Below are positions 1 to 8,944 of a DNA stretch of 64,000 nt, one piece after another. Both the position numbers and the translations under genes were made by a program. Below the pieces are notes generated by a model, which was given only the letters and a program-made list of their open reading frames with translations, had not been told where the DNA came from and ran no database searches. The DNA comes from Stackebrandtia nassauensis DSM 44728 (lineage in GTDB: Bacteria > Actinomycetota > Actinomycetes > Mycobacteriales > Micromonosporaceae): assembly GCF_000024545.1 (NCBI RefSeq), contig NC_013947.1:1364001-1428000 (forward strand). The letters run 5' to 3'. Numbering within the stretch: the first letter of the stretch is position 1; each line of letters starts with the position of its first letter.

Positions 1-607
1 CTACACGTCCATCGCCCACTTCGGATTCATCGGCGTCGGCATCTTCGCCTTCACCACCGAATCCGCCTCCGGCGCCGTCCTCTACATGGTCAACCACGGC
101 CTGGCCACCGGCCTGCTGTTCATCGTCGTGGGCATGCTCGCCACCCGCCGCGGCTCCAGCGACATCGCCGACTTCGGCGGCGCCGGAAAGACGCTGCCCC
201 TGCTGGCCGGCACCTTCTTCATCGCCGGACTCGCCTCGCTGGCACTGCCCGGCACCGCGCCGTTCGTGTCCGAGTTCCTGATCCTCCTGGGCACCTACAG
301 CGCCAACAAACCCGTCGCCGTCATCGCCACCCTCGGCGTCATCCTGGCCGCCGCCTACGTCCTGTGGATGTACCAGCGGACCATGCAGGGCACCGTCAAC
401 GTCAAACTCGACGGCGTCCCGGCCATGAAACGCGACCTCAACCTCCGCGAGAAACTCGTCGTGGCTCCCCTGATCGTCGGGATCCTCGCCCTCGGCGTAT
501 ACCCGCAACCCGTCCTCGACGTCATCAACCCCGCCGTCGAACACACCCTTGACAGCGTCGGCGTCACCGGTTCCGCAGACCAGGCCGCAACGGGAGAGAA
601 CAAGTGA
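1..607 (+). CDS. nuoM: NADH-quinone oxidoreductase subunit M (3' part)
   Basis: The gene enters the window already in frame (codons from base 2) and ends at a TGA at 605-607. The product is the proton-pumping antiporter-like membrane subunit M of respiratory complex I. The visible 201 residues carry the typical HFGFIG and NHGLATG segments and several hydrophobic helices of the C-terminal half. The stop overlaps the GTG start of nuoN by four bases (GTGA), so the two are translationally coupled. The 5' part lies outside the window. Confidence 0.93.
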   Translation, partial: YTSIAHFGFIGVGIFAFTTESASGAVLYMVNHGLATGLLFIVVGMLATRRGSSDIADFGGAGKTLPLLAGTFFIAGLASLALPGTAPFVSEFLILLGTYSANKPVAVIATLGVILAAAYVLWMYQRTMQGTVNVKLDGVPAMKRDLNLREKLVVAPLIVGILALGVYPQPVLDVINPAVEHTLDSVGVTGSADQAATGENK

Positions 608-2178
608 ACGACATCCAACTGCCCAACATCGACTACGCGGCCCTGTCACCGCTGCTCATCGTCTTGGGCGCGGCCTGCGTCGGCATCCTCGTCGAGGCCA
701 TCGCCCCCCGCAGGCTCCGGTACCCCATCCAGGTGCCACTCACCCTGCTCACCCTCGTGGCGGGCCTGATCGCGGTCATCGCCAACATCGGCAAGAACGC
801 CCCCGTCTTCACCACGAAGGACGGCGCCCGCGTCGACGCCGTCGTCATCGACGGACCCGGCCTGTTCCTGTCCGGCACCATCCTCGTGCTCGGCATCGTC
901 TCCACCCTGCTGATCGCCGAACGCCGCATCGCACCCGGCGGCGCATTCGTCGCCCACGCCGCCGTCACCGCCGACTCCAAGGCCGACGCCCAACAGTCCC
1001 GCGAACCCGGCGCCTCCGAGGTCTTCCCGCTGACGCTGTTCTCCATCGGCGGCATGATGCTGTTCTGCACCGCCGGGGACCTGCTCACCATGTTCGTGGC
1101 CCTGGAAGTCTTCTCACTCCCGCTGTACCTGCTGTGCGGCCTGGCCCGCCGCCGCCGACTCCTGTCCCAGGAATCGGCCATGAAGTACTTCCTGCTCGGC
1201 GCGTTCGCGTCCGCGTTCTTCGTCTACGGCGTCGCCCTCCTCTACGGCTACGCCGAAAGCGTCCAGCTGACCGACATCAACGCCGCCATCCTCGACTCCG
1301 ACAACGCCGAAGTCCTGCTGCTGGCCGGACTCGCGATGCTCACCGTCGGCCTGCTCTTCAAGGCCGCCGCCGTCCCGTTCCACGTGTGGACCCCCGACGT
1401 CTACACCGGAGCACCCACACCCATCACCGCCCTCATGGCCGCCTGCACCAAGGTCGCGGCCTTCGGCGGCCTGCTGCGCGTCTTCAACGTCGCCTTCGGC
1501 AACGCCGGCGACCCCAACCGCACCAGCCTGCTGTGGGAATGGGAACCCCTGCTGACCGCCGTGGCCATCGCCACCATGGTCGTGGGCGCCATCCTGGCCG
1601 TCACCCAGACCGACATCAAACGACTGCTGGCCTACTCGTCCATCGCCAACGCCGGCTACCTCCTCGTCGGCGTCATCGCCCTCGACCAGGCCACCGGCGC
1701 CACCATGTTCTACCTGGCCGCCTACGGCTTCACCGTCCTGGCCGCGTTCGCCATCGTCACCCTGGTCCGCGACGCCGACGGCGAGGCCACCCACCTGTCC
1801 CGCTGGGCCGGACTCGCGAAACGCTCACCCCGCTTCGCCGTCATCTTCACCGTCCTCATGCTCGCCTTCGCCGGAATCCCACTCACATCGGGATTCGCGG
1901 CCAAGTTCGAAGTGTTCTCCTCCGCGCTGTCGGCCGGGAACACCGGGCTGGTCATCGTCGGTGTGCTGTCCAGCGTCATCCTCGCCTTCCCGTACCTGAA
2001 GGTCGTGGTCCTGCTGTGGCTCAACGAACCCGTCGAGGACGCACCAGCGGTGTCCATCCCCAGCTTCGCGACCGGAGCCGCCGTGACCGTCGGCGTCGTC
2101 GCGACGATCCTGCTGGGCGTCGCGCCGCAGCTGCTCATCAACGTCGTCGAGAGCGCCGGACCGTTCCTGGCTAAATAG
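604..2178 (+). CDS. nuoN: NADH-quinone oxidoreductase subunit N
   Basis: 524 residues, the normal length for NuoN, an antiporter-like membrane subunit of complex I that couples quinone reduction to proton translocation. Multiple hydrophobic helices are evident. Conserved elements include the AMKYFLLGAFASAFF stretch, the PFHVWTPDVYTGAP loop and the KRLLAYSSIANAGY segment with its conserved lysine. The GTG start at 604 overlaps the nuoM stop. It is the last gene of the nuo operon, because a strong hairpin terminator follows at once. Confidence 0.95.
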   Translation: MNDIQLPNIDYAALSPLLIVLGAACVGILVEAIAPRRLRYPIQVPLTLLTLVAGLIAVIANIGKNAPVFTTKDGARVDAVVIDGPGLFLSGTILVLGIVSTLLIAERRIAPGGAFVAHAAVTADSKADAQQSREPGASEVFPLTLFSIGGMMLFCTAGDLLTMFVALEVFSLPLYLLCGLARRRRLLSQESAMKYFLLGAFASAFFVYGVALLYGYAESVQLTDINAAILDSDNAEVLLLAGLAMLTVGLLFKAAAVPFHVWTPDVYTGAPTPITALMAACTKVAAFGGLLRVFNVAFGNAGDPNRTSLLWEWEPLLTAVAIATMVVGAILAVTQTDIKRLLAYSSIANAGYLLVGVIALDQATGATMFYLAAYGFTVLAAFAIVTLVRDADGEATHLSRWAGLAKRSPRFAVIFTVLMLAFAGIPLTSGFAAKFEVFSSALSAGNTGLVIVGVLSSVILAFPYLKVVVLLWLNEPVEDAPAVSIPSFATGAAVTVGVVATILLGVAPQLLINVVESAGPFLAK

Positions 2179-2194
2179 GACAACCGGACATCGG

Positions 2195-2228
2195 ACCGGG
2201 GTCGCACATCGTGTGCGGCCCCGGTTTT
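2195..2228 (+). terminator. Rho-independent terminator of the nuo operon
   Basis: A 14-base-pair stem (ACCGGGGTCGCACA at 2195-2208 against 2212-2225, one G-T pair) with a 3-base loop is followed by TTT. It begins 17 bases after the nuoN stop. Confidence 0.85.
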
Positions 2229-2308
2229 CGCGTCGTCACGCAATGTCGTACCTACTGGGTAGGTTCGAGCGCGGGTGAAGGGAGGACACCAACGCACAAG
2301 GGGAAGAC

Positions 2309-3175
2309 ATGCAGTACCAGGACCCACGCGCTGCCGAAGCACGGAGGCTTCGCACTGAGGAGGGATTGTCGAGGCAACAGATTCGCGACAAGCTGCGAGT
2401 CGGCAACAACAACTTGGACGCCTGGCTTAAGAACGTTCCACCGCCAGAGTGGACTAAGCGTCCCAATGCGAAAGATCGCTTGCGGGACATGGCGCGGCAG
2501 ATGCGCGCTGAAGGCCGTACTTACGACGAGATCGTTGAGGCGCTGAAAGTCTCTAAGAGCTCGGTCTCGCTATGGACACGTGACGTGTCGACCGACAATG
2601 TTCCGGCTCCTGGCTGGTCTCCTCGCGCCCGTGCCATTCGGTCTGAAGTCGCCGCCCGAAGGCAAGAGGCTCGACGAGCAGCGTGCAAGAAACAGCAAGC
2701 GCAATTGAGCGCTGAGGTAGGGCCGTTCGATGCAAAGGTCACTCTTGTCAGTGGCGCAATCGCGTACTGGTGTGAAGGGGCGAAGGTAAAGCCATGGCGT
2801 TCAACCACGCCCAACGTTACCTTCACGAACACGGATCCCAGACTTCTCCGTCTGTTTCTTCGATTCCTTGAGATCGTTCCGATCTCATATGGAAGCCTGG
2901 CGTTTCGTATCGATATTCACGAGTCCGCCGATGACGAGAAGGCCAAAGCATTCTGGTGTCGTGAACTCCGGATCAGCATTGACGACTTCATGCCGACACT
3001 GTGGAAGAAGCACAATCCGAAAACGGTGCGCAAGAACGTCGGCTCCAACTATCACGGTTGTCTCGTGATCAGAGTTCGCAAGTCCGCAGATCTTTACTGG
3101 TATATCGAGAATCTGGCGATAGCCGCGATGGCGGGTATGTCGGATGCGAGCGCCGATTGGGGGACGGTAGCCTAG
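2309..3175 (+). CDS. Two-HTH protein with LAGLIDADG-like C-terminal domain
   Basis: 288 residues. Two helix-turn-helix-like segments occur at about residues 8-38 (RRLRTEEGLSRQQI) and 58-92 (RTYDEIVEALKVSKSSVSLW). After an Arg/Ala-rich linker, residues 145-270 carry IAYWCEGAK, VTFTNTDPRLLRLFLRFL, IHESADDE and NYHGCLVIRV. From memory this pattern belongs to a widespread actinobacterial family with a homing-endonuclease-like fold. Its function is unknown. A catalytic role is not shown, since the acidic pair is unclear. Codon use is visibly less GC-biased than in the neighbours, and the gene sits just upstream of a tRNA, which suggests acquisition. A GGGGAAG ribosome site precedes ATG 2309. Confidence 0.75.
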   Translation: MQYQDPRAAEARRLRTEEGLSRQQIRDKLRVGNNNLDAWLKNVPPPEWTKRPNAKDRLRDMARQMRAEGRTYDEIVEALKVSKSSVSLWTRDVSTDNVPAPGWSPRARAIRSEVAARRQEARRAACKKQQAQLSAEVGPFDAKVTLVSGAIAYWCEGAKVKPWRSTTPNVTFTNTDPRLLRLFLRFLEIVPISYGSLAFRIDIHESADDEKAKAFWCRELRISIDDFMPTLWKKHNPKTVRKNVGSNYHGCLVIRVRKSADLYWYIENLAIAAMAGMSDASADWGTVA

Positions 3176-3183
3176 GCAACGCT

Positions 3184-3369
3184 TGGGTTCGAGTCTTTGG
3201 CGAAATGTCGGGTTCGTGCCCAATAATCCCGGGTAGTGTAACGGCAGCACGGCATCCTTTGGAGATGTTCGGTGAGGGTTCGAATCCTTCCCCGGGAGCT
3301 TTACGGCTCTGACCAGCGCAAACGCGCCGAACCAGACATTCCTCTCAATCCACTCTCTGGGTTCGAGTC
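3184..3369 (+). repeat. 12-bp direct repeat flanking tRNA-Gln
   Basis: TGGGTTCGAGTC occurs at 3184-3195 and again at 3358-3369, on either side of the tRNA. The repeat looks like a tRNA T-arm (GGGTTCGA...). No second cloverleaf can be built around either copy. It may be a relic of duplicated tRNA 3' ends or of an integration event; neither is proven. Confidence 0.45.
3227..3298 (+). tRNA. tRNA-Gln (anticodon UUG)
   Basis: 72 bases fold as a full cloverleaf. Acceptor TCCCGGG (3227-3233) pairs with CCCGGGA (3291-3297), with discriminator G3298. The D stem is GTG/CAC. The anticodon stem GCATC/GATGT holds loop CTTTGGA, giving anticodon TTG. The T arm is GAGGG-TTCGAAT-CCTTC. The CCA end is not encoded; AGCTTT follows. 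Confidence 0.93.
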
Positions 3370-3475
3370 CTGCATCCTGGCTTCGAATCATTCGGCGAAC
3401 CGCTGCTAGCCCTTCCTTAAGCGCCTCTCGTTACGATGACCCACACCGTGTAGTCGTACCCAAGGGAGTCCCATC

Positions 3476-4900
3476 GTGAGTGCTCAGCGTTCGGTCATCG
3501 TTCTGGCAGCCGGTGAGGGTAAGCGCATGAAGTCGGCGCTGCCGAAGTGTGTGATGCCGATGCTGGGGCGTTCGCTGGTGGGGCATGTGTTGCACGCCGC
3601 TGGGGTTTTGGGGGCGCAGCGGACGTTCGTGGTGGTGGGGCACAAGGCCGATGAGGTTTCGGCTCATGTGGCTCATGTGGCGCCGGGGGCGGAGTCGGTG
3701 TTGCAGGCGGAGCAGTTGGGGACGGGGCACGCGGTGCGCACGGCCATGGACGCGGCGGGGGAGTTGGAGGGCACCGTCGTGGTCTTGTACGGGGATACGC
3801 CGTTGTTGACGTCGGAGACGTTGTCGGCGTTCATGGAGGCGCATGAGGCGTCGGGGAACGCGGCTTCGGTGTTGACGGCGGTGGTGGATGATCCGGCGGC
3901 TTTGGGGCGGATCGTGCGGGGTTCGGATGGGGAGTTCGAGGCGATTGTGGAGTTTCGCGACGCTACGGAGGAGCAGCGGGCGATCAGTGAGATCAATTCG
4001 GGGATTTACGCGTTCGAGGCTTCGGCGTTGCGGGAGAAGTTGGGGCTTTTGAAGGGGGACAACGATCAGGGGGAGGAGTATTTGACGGACGTGTTGGGGA
4101 TGCTGCGCGCCGACGGGAGTCGGGTGGGTACTCACACGGCCGCGGACGTGGATGACACGTTGGGGGCGAATGACCGGGCGCAGTTGGCGCAGTTGCAGGC
4201 GATCATGCGGGATCGGATCAATGTGGCGGTCATGCGTTCGGGGGTGACTTTGGACGATCCGGCGTCGACGTTGATCGATGCGACGGTGTCGATCGAGCCG
4301 GATGTGACGATCCGGCCGGGGGTGCAGTTGCGGGGTGCGACGTCGGTGGGTTCGGGGGCGGAGATCGGCCCGGATTCGACGATTGTGGACACCGAGGTGG
4401 GGCAGCGTGCTTCGCTGGTGCGGACGCACTGTGTGGGTGCCCGGGTCGGTGCGGGTGTGAGTGTGGGGCCGTTCGCGTATCTGCGGCCGGGGGCGCGGTT
4501 GGAGAACGCGTCGAAGGTGGGGACGTTCGTGGAGGTGAAGCAGTCGACGGTGGGTCCGGGTGCGAAGGTGCCGCATCTGTCGTATGTGGGGGATGCCTCG
4601 ATCGGGGCGGACGCGAATCTGGGTGCGGGCACGATCGTGGCGAACTACGACGGGGTGGCCAAGCACCACACCGAGGTGGGGGAGGCGGTGTTCGTGGGGT
4701 CGAATTCGGTTCTGGTGGCGCCGGTGACGGTGTCGGACGGTTCCTATGTGGCGGCGGGCAGTGCGGTGACGAAGTCGGTGCCGCCGGGGTCGTTGGGCGT
4801 GGCTCGGGGGCGGCAGCACAACTCTGACGGTTGGGTGGCGAAGCGTCGGGCGGGGACGAAGACGGACAAGGCCGCACAAAAGCACCAGTCCGGTGACTAG
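3476..4900 (+). CDS. glmU: Bifunctional UDP-GlcNAc pyrophosphorylase / GlcN-1-P acetyltransferase
   Basis: 474 residues. GlmU acetylates glucosamine-1-phosphate and couples it to UTP to give UDP-GlcNAc for peptidoglycan. The N-terminal nucleotidyltransferase domain shows LAAGEGKRMKS (variant of the G-x-G-T-R-M loop) and K24. It also shows QLGTGHAV and YGDTPLL. From about residue 255 a left-handed beta-helix of hexapeptide repeats (for example TIRPGVQL, GAGTIVANYDG) forms the acetyltransferase. The GTG start at 3476 follows AAGGGAG. prs lies 109 bases downstream and glmU-prs pairing is conserved in actinobacteria. Codons are unusually rich in TTG and GGG compared with the rest of the window. 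Confidence 0.96.
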   Translation: MSAQRSVIVLAAGEGKRMKSALPKCVMPMLGRSLVGHVLHAAGVLGAQRTFVVVGHKADEVSAHVAHVAPGAESVLQAEQLGTGHAVRTAMDAAGELEGTVVVLYGDTPLLTSETLSAFMEAHEASGNAASVLTAVVDDPAALGRIVRGSDGEFEAIVEFRDATEEQRAISEINSGIYAFEASALREKLGLLKGDNDQGEEYLTDVLGMLRADGSRVGTHTAADVDDTLGANDRAQLAQLQAIMRDRINVAVMRSGVTLDDPASTLIDATVSIEPDVTIRPGVQLRGATSVGSGAEIGPDSTIVDTEVGQRASLVRTHCVGARVGAGVSVGPFAYLRPGARLENASKVGTFVEVKQSTVGPGAKVPHLSYVGDASIGADANLGAGTIVANYDGVAKHHTEVGEAVFVGSNSVLVAPVTVSDGSYVAAGSAVTKSVPPGSLGVARGRQHNSDGWVAKRRAGTKTDKAAQKHQSGD

Positions 4901-5009
4901 TTCGGAGATCAATTCCACATCCGGCGGGGCGTCTGGCTCCGTCGCCGTGGGTTTTGGGCAAGACTGAGGACGTCTCCTGTTGGGTCGCGATTTCAAAGGT
5001 GTGCGCGTC

Positions 5010-5990
5010 ATGGCCAGCATTTCGGCTGCGAATCCGAAGAGTCTGATGTTGTTCTCCGGTCGGGCTTTTCCCGAGCTGGCGGAGGAGATCGGTGAGCATC
5101 TGGGGGTGGCTCCGACCCCCACTGACGCGTACGCGTTCGCCAATGGCGAGCTGTTCGTGCGGTATCGGGAGTCGGTGCGTGGTTGCGACGCCTTCGTGGT
5201 GCAGTCGATGTCGGCGCCGATCAACCGGTGGTTGATGGAGACGCTGATCATGGTGGACGCGTTGAAGCGCGGGTCGGCGAAGCGGATCACGGTGGTGTTG
5301 CCGTTCTATCCGTACGCGCGGCAGGACAAGAAGCACCGGGGGCGGGAGCCGATCTCGGCGCGGCTGGTGGCCGATCTGCTCAAGACGGCGGGTGCGGACC
5401 GGATTCTGACGGTTGATCTGCACACGGCTCAGATCCAGGGTTTCTTCGACGGACCGGTTGATCACTTGTTCGCGATGGAGACCCTGGCTTCGTATATGGA
5501 GCAGAAGTACGCGGGGCGGCCGTTGGCGGTCGTGGCTCCGGACGCGGGTCGGGTGCGGGTGGCCGAGCGGTGGGCCGACCGGATGGGCGGGGTGCCGTTG
5601 GCGTTCGTCCACAAGTCGCGGGACCCGTTGCGGCCCAATGAGGTTGTCGCCAACCGGGTCGTGGGTGACATCGAGGGGCGGGTGTGTCTGCTGGTGGACG
5701 ACATGATCGACACCGGTGGCACGATCTGTCGGGCGGCGGAGCTTTTGGATTCGGCGGGTGCCGCCGACGTGGTGATCGGGGCGACGCACCCGATCTTCTC
5801 GGAGCCGGCGTTGGAGCGCCTGGACAAGGCTCCGGCCAGCGAGGTGGTGGTGACGAACACGCTGCCGTTGCCGCCGGGGGCGTCGTTGGAGAAGTTGACG
5901 GTGTTGTCGATCGCGCCGTTGGTGGCCAAGGCGATCTCCGAGGTGTTCGTGGACGGCTCGGTGACGACTCTGTTCGGTGGTCTGTCCTAG
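5010..5990 (+). CDS. prs: Ribose-phosphate pyrophosphokinase
   Basis: 326 residues from ATG 5010. The enzyme makes PRPP from ribose-5-phosphate and ATP for nucleotide, His and Trp synthesis. Diagnostic elements are the flexible-loop RQDKKHRGREPISARL, DLHTAQIQGFFDGPVDHL and the PRPP-binding loop LLVDDMIDTGGTIC. An in-frame TTG at 4980 would add ten residues, but family alignment favours the start at MASISAANPKS. Confidence 0.96.
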   Translation: MASISAANPKSLMLFSGRAFPELAEEIGEHLGVAPTPTDAYAFANGELFVRYRESVRGCDAFVVQSMSAPINRWLMETLIMVDALKRGSAKRITVVLPFYPYARQDKKHRGREPISARLVADLLKTAGADRILTVDLHTAQIQGFFDGPVDHLFAMETLASYMEQKYAGRPLAVVAPDAGRVRVAERWADRMGGVPLAFVHKSRDPLRPNEVVANRVVGDIEGRVCLLVDDMIDTGGTICRAAELLDSAGAADVVIGATHPIFSEPALERLDKAPASEVVVTNTLPLPPGASLEKLTVLSIAPLVAKAISEVFVDGSVTTLFGGLS

Positions 5991-6166
5991 GACCGGTTGG
6001 GCCGAACGTCTAACGACCGTGTAAACTACTGCGGTTGCCACGGCGAGGGCGCGCATGCGCGCCGTTATCGACGCAGGTTCTCCGGTTGCCGGCCATTCCG
6101 GCGCCACGCCGCCTCGCGTTGAGCGCCAGACATCTTTTCCGCGAACGAAACAATTGGAGTTTTTCT

Positions 6167-6784
6167 GTGTCCGAGGTCCGTATTAGCGCCGAGCCCCGTA
6201 CTGAGTTCGGCAAGGGTGGCGCGCGCCGTACGCGCCGGGCGGGCAAGATTCCTGCCGTTTTGTACGGTCACGGTGAGAAGCCGAAGCACCTGTCGTTGCC
6301 GGCGCGTGAGTTCGCCGCGGTCATCCGTCGTGGTGGCCTGAACCAGCTGGTGTCGGTGGAGATCACGGACGGCACGACCGAACTGGCGCTGCCGAAGGCC
6401 CTGCAGCGCGATCCCATCAAGGACACCATCGAGCACGTCGACCTGCTGCTGGTCCGCAAGGGCGAGAAGGTCACCGTCGAGGTTCGCATCGACTTCACCG
6501 GTGAGCCCGAGAAGGGCGGCCTGATCGTGCACAACCTGGACACCCTGACCGTGGAGGCCGACGCGACCGCGATCCCCGAGAGTGTCGAGTTGTCGATCGA
6601 GGGTATGGAGGTCGGCTCGAACATCACCGCCGCCGCCGTGAACCTGCCTTCGGGGACCACCCTGGTCTCCGACCCCGAGACCGTGCTGGTGACCCACACC
6701 CAGCCGCGCGCCGAGGCTGAGCCGGAGGGCGAGTCCGAGGGTGAGGACGCCGCCGAGGCGGCCGAAGGCGAGAAGAGCGAGTAG
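6167..6784 (+). CDS. rplY: 50S ribosomal protein L25 (CTC type)
   Basis: 205 residues from GTG 6167, preceded by TTGGAG. It binds 5S rRNA in the large subunit. The N-terminal L25 domain begins SEVRISAEPRTEFGKGGARR and is followed by the longer CTC/TL5 beta domain (EVRIDFTGEPEKGGL). The C-terminal tail is acidic (EPEGESEGEDAAEAAEGEK), as in actinobacterial L25/CTC proteins. pth follows after five bases, a conserved pairing. Confidence 0.94.
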   Translation: MSEVRISAEPRTEFGKGGARRTRRAGKIPAVLYGHGEKPKHLSLPAREFAAVIRRGGLNQLVSVEITDGTTELALPKALQRDPIKDTIEHVDLLLVRKGEKVTVEVRIDFTGEPEKGGLIVHNLDTLTVEADATAIPESVELSIEGMEVGSNITAAAVNLPSGTTLVSDPETVLVTHTQPRAEAEPEGESEGEDAAEAAEGEKSE

Positions 6785-6789
6785 TTCTC

Positions 6790-7431
6790 GTGGCCGATTC
6801 TCCGTATCTGATCGTGGGCCTGGGCAACCCGGGGCCCAAGTACGCGGGGAACCGGCACAATGTTGGATTCATGGTCGCCGACCTGCTCGCGGAGCGGGTC
6901 GGCGGTTCCATGAAGCGGGCCGCCAAGGTGCGGGCCGAGGTGTGCCAGGGGCGGCTGTCTATCGGTGGGCCGCAGGTGATCCTGGTCAAGCCGTTGACGT
7001 ACATGAACGTGTCGGGGCAGGCTGTGGCGCCGTTGGCGGTGTTCTTCAAGGTTCCGGCCGAGCGGATCATCGTGGTCCATGACGAGCTGGATCTGCCGTA
7101 CGGGGTGGTGCGGTTGAAGGCCGGGGGCGGCGAGAACGGCCACAATGGCTTGAAGTCCACGTCGCAGGCTTTGGGGGACAAGGGGTATGTGCGGGCCCGG
7201 TTCGGGATCGGGCGGCCGCCGGGCCGGATTGATCCGGCCGCGTTCGTGTTGCGGGACTTCTCCCCGGCCGAGAAGAAGGAACTGCCGCTGTTCGTCGACC
7301 TGACCGCCGACGCGGTGTCCGAAGTGGTGGAGTCCGGGCTTGTCAAGGCGCAGAACAAGTTCCACGCACTGTCCTTATATTTCCTTATATTTCGTGGTAT
7401 CCCCGTTACGTTGGGTCGCTTTCGCCGTTAA
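6790..7431 (+). CDS. pth: Peptidyl-tRNA hydrolase
   Basis: 213 residues from GTG 6790. The enzyme recycles peptidyl-tRNAs dropped from ribosomes. The sequence shows VGLGNPGPKYAGNRHNVGF with the catalytic His, TYMNVSGQAV, HDELDLPYG with the catalytic Asp, and GGGENGHNGLKS. The C-terminal tail after residue 195 (SLYFLIFRGIPVTLGRFRR) is not typical of the family. The family-like part ends near NKFHA, so the final stretch may reflect loss of the ancestral stop. It lies five bases after rplY and is probably co-transcribed. Confidence 0.94.
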   Translation: MADSPYLIVGLGNPGPKYAGNRHNVGFMVADLLAERVGGSMKRAAKVRAEVCQGRLSIGGPQVILVKPLTYMNVSGQAVAPLAVFFKVPAERIIVVHDELDLPYGVVRLKAGGGENGHNGLKSTSQALGDKGYVRARFGIGRPPGRIDPAAFVLRDFSPAEKKELPLFVDLTADAVSEVVESGLVKAQNKFHALSLYFLIFRGIPVTLGRFRR

Positions 7432-7468
7432 GTCTGGTGACAGGTGGGTGACTTGGCAGGGGATGGCA

Positions 7469-8926
7469 ATGGTCGCAGGGGTTGACGAAAGACGGGTATC
7501 GGCGCCGCCGCGGCACCATGGTGGACCGCCGGGGTGGCAGCGGCGGTATGTGACCGGTTTGGTGTGCGGGGACGTGTTGGCCGGTGTCGTGGGTGCGGGG
7601 GCCGCGTTCGCGGCGCGGTTCGGTGAGGTCTCGCAGTACAACCTGGTCTATCTGGCGATGGTGGCGGTGCTGCCCGCGCTGTGGTTGACGGCGGTGGCGA
7701 TGAGCGGTGCCTTCGAGGCCCGGTTCCTGTTCGTGGGCACCGACGAGTACCAGCGGGTGGTGCGCGCGGGGATCACGGTCACGGCCCTGGTCGCGGTGGT
7801 GTCGTACGGGCTGGAGTTGCCGACCTCGCGGGCGTACGTGCTGATCGCGTTGCCGGTGGCGGTGGTGGGTTCGATGGTGTCGCGGTTTTTGTGGCGGCAG
7901 TGGCTGCACGCGGTGCGCACCCGGGGCCGGTGCGTCCGGCGGGTGGTCCTGATCGGACACGAGGCGCCGGTGGCGGCGCTGGCGCGGCAGTTGCGGCGCG
8001 AGCACTTCCACGGCCTGAACGTGGTGGGCGCCTGCCTGCCCGAGGGCCGGGCCGCCGGTCCGTTCCTGGACTGCGACGCGAAGGTGTACGGCGACTTCGA
8101 CGCCGTCGGGCACGCGGTCGCGGCCGGACGTGCCGACACCGTGATCGTGTTGTCGTGTCCCGAACTGGACGGTGCCCGGTTGCGGAAACTGGCGTGGAAC
8201 CTGGAACGCGGCGACACCGACCTGATCGTCGCCAGCGCCCTTGTGGACGTCGCGGGGGCGCGCACCACGGTGCGGCCCGTGGACGGTCTGCCGATGCTGC
8301 ATGTGGAGCACGCCCGGTTGACCGGCGGCAGCCGGATCGTCAAGGAGGTCTTCGACCGGGTGGGCGCGCTGGCGCTGCTGGGTCTGTTCGCGCCGCTGCT
8401 GGGCGCGGTGGCGTTGGCGGTGCGGCTGTCGAGCCCGGGGCCGGTGCTGTTCCGGCAGCAGCGCATCGGCCGGGACGGCTACGCGTTCCCGATCCTGAAG
8501 TTCCGCACCATGTACACCGACGCCGAGGCGCGGCTGGCGCAACTGGCGCACCTCAACGAATCCGACGCGGTGCTGTTCAAGATGCGCGAGGATCCCCGGG
8601 TGACCCGGGTGGGTCGGGTGTTGCGGCGTTATTCGCTGGATGAGTTGCCGCAGTTGTGGAATGTGGTCCGGGGCGAAATGTCTCTTGTGGGGCCAAGGCC
8701 CCCATTGGAGAGCGAAGTGGAGCGTTACCCGGAGGAAATGCGTCGACGACTGGCCGTTAAGCCAGGCTTGACCGGCCTTTGGCAGATATCGGGTAGGTCC
8801 GATCTTCCATGGGAGGAAGCCGTACGGCTGGACTTGCGGTACGTCGAGCACTGGTCGCTGTCCTTGGACTTGGTGATCCTGGCCCGGACGTGCACGGCCG
8901 TCCTCCGTTCGTCCGGTGCGTATTAG
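7469..8926 (+). CDS. Polyprenyl glycosylphosphotransferase (exopolysaccharide initiation)
   Basis: 485 residues from ATG 7469, chosen because AGGGG lies at proper spacing; ATG 7463 is the alternative. The N-terminal third has four to five membrane helices. A Rossmann-like CoA-binding-3 domain follows (RRVVLIGHEAPVAALARQL). The C-terminal sugar transferase domain begins near KEVFDRVGALALLGLF and shows PVLFRQQRIGRDG, FKFRTMY-like LKFRTMY, RRYSLDELPQLWNV, SLVGPRPP and KPGLTGLWQISGRS. Members transfer a sugar-1-phosphate to undecaprenyl phosphate at the membrane to start exopolysaccharide chains. Other polysaccharide genes are not in the window. Confidence 0.92.
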   Translation: MVAGVDERRVSAPPRHHGGPPGWQRRYVTGLVCGDVLAGVVGAGAAFAARFGEVSQYNLVYLAMVAVLPALWLTAVAMSGAFEARFLFVGTDEYQRVVRAGITVTALVAVVSYGLELPTSRAYVLIALPVAVVGSMVSRFLWRQWLHAVRTRGRCVRRVVLIGHEAPVAALARQLRREHFHGLNVVGACLPEGRAAGPFLDCDAKVYGDFDAVGHAVAAGRADTVIVLSCPELDGARLRKLAWNLERGDTDLIVASALVDVAGARTTVRPVDGLPMLHVEHARLTGGSRIVKEVFDRVGALALLGLFAPLLGAVALAVRLSSPGPVLFRQQRIGRDGYAFPILKFRTMYTDAEARLAQLAHLNESDAVLFKMREDPRVTRVGRVLRRYSLDELPQLWNVVRGEMSLVGPRPPLESEVERYPEEMRRRLAVKPGLTGLWQISGRSDLPWEEAVRLDLRYVEHWSLSLDLVILARTCTAVLRSSGAY

Positions 8927-8944
8927 ATTCAGCACAGGCTAGAT

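Noticed and set aside
3184-3369. Additional tRNA genes around tRNA-Gln
   Set aside because: Only T-arm-like pieces occur; acceptor, D and anticodon stems cannot be built for them.
3431-6107. Long open frames on the minus strand across glmU and prs
   Set aside because: They are Arg/His/Pro-rich shadows of the GC-rich plus-strand genes, with no domain, ribosome site or family likeness.
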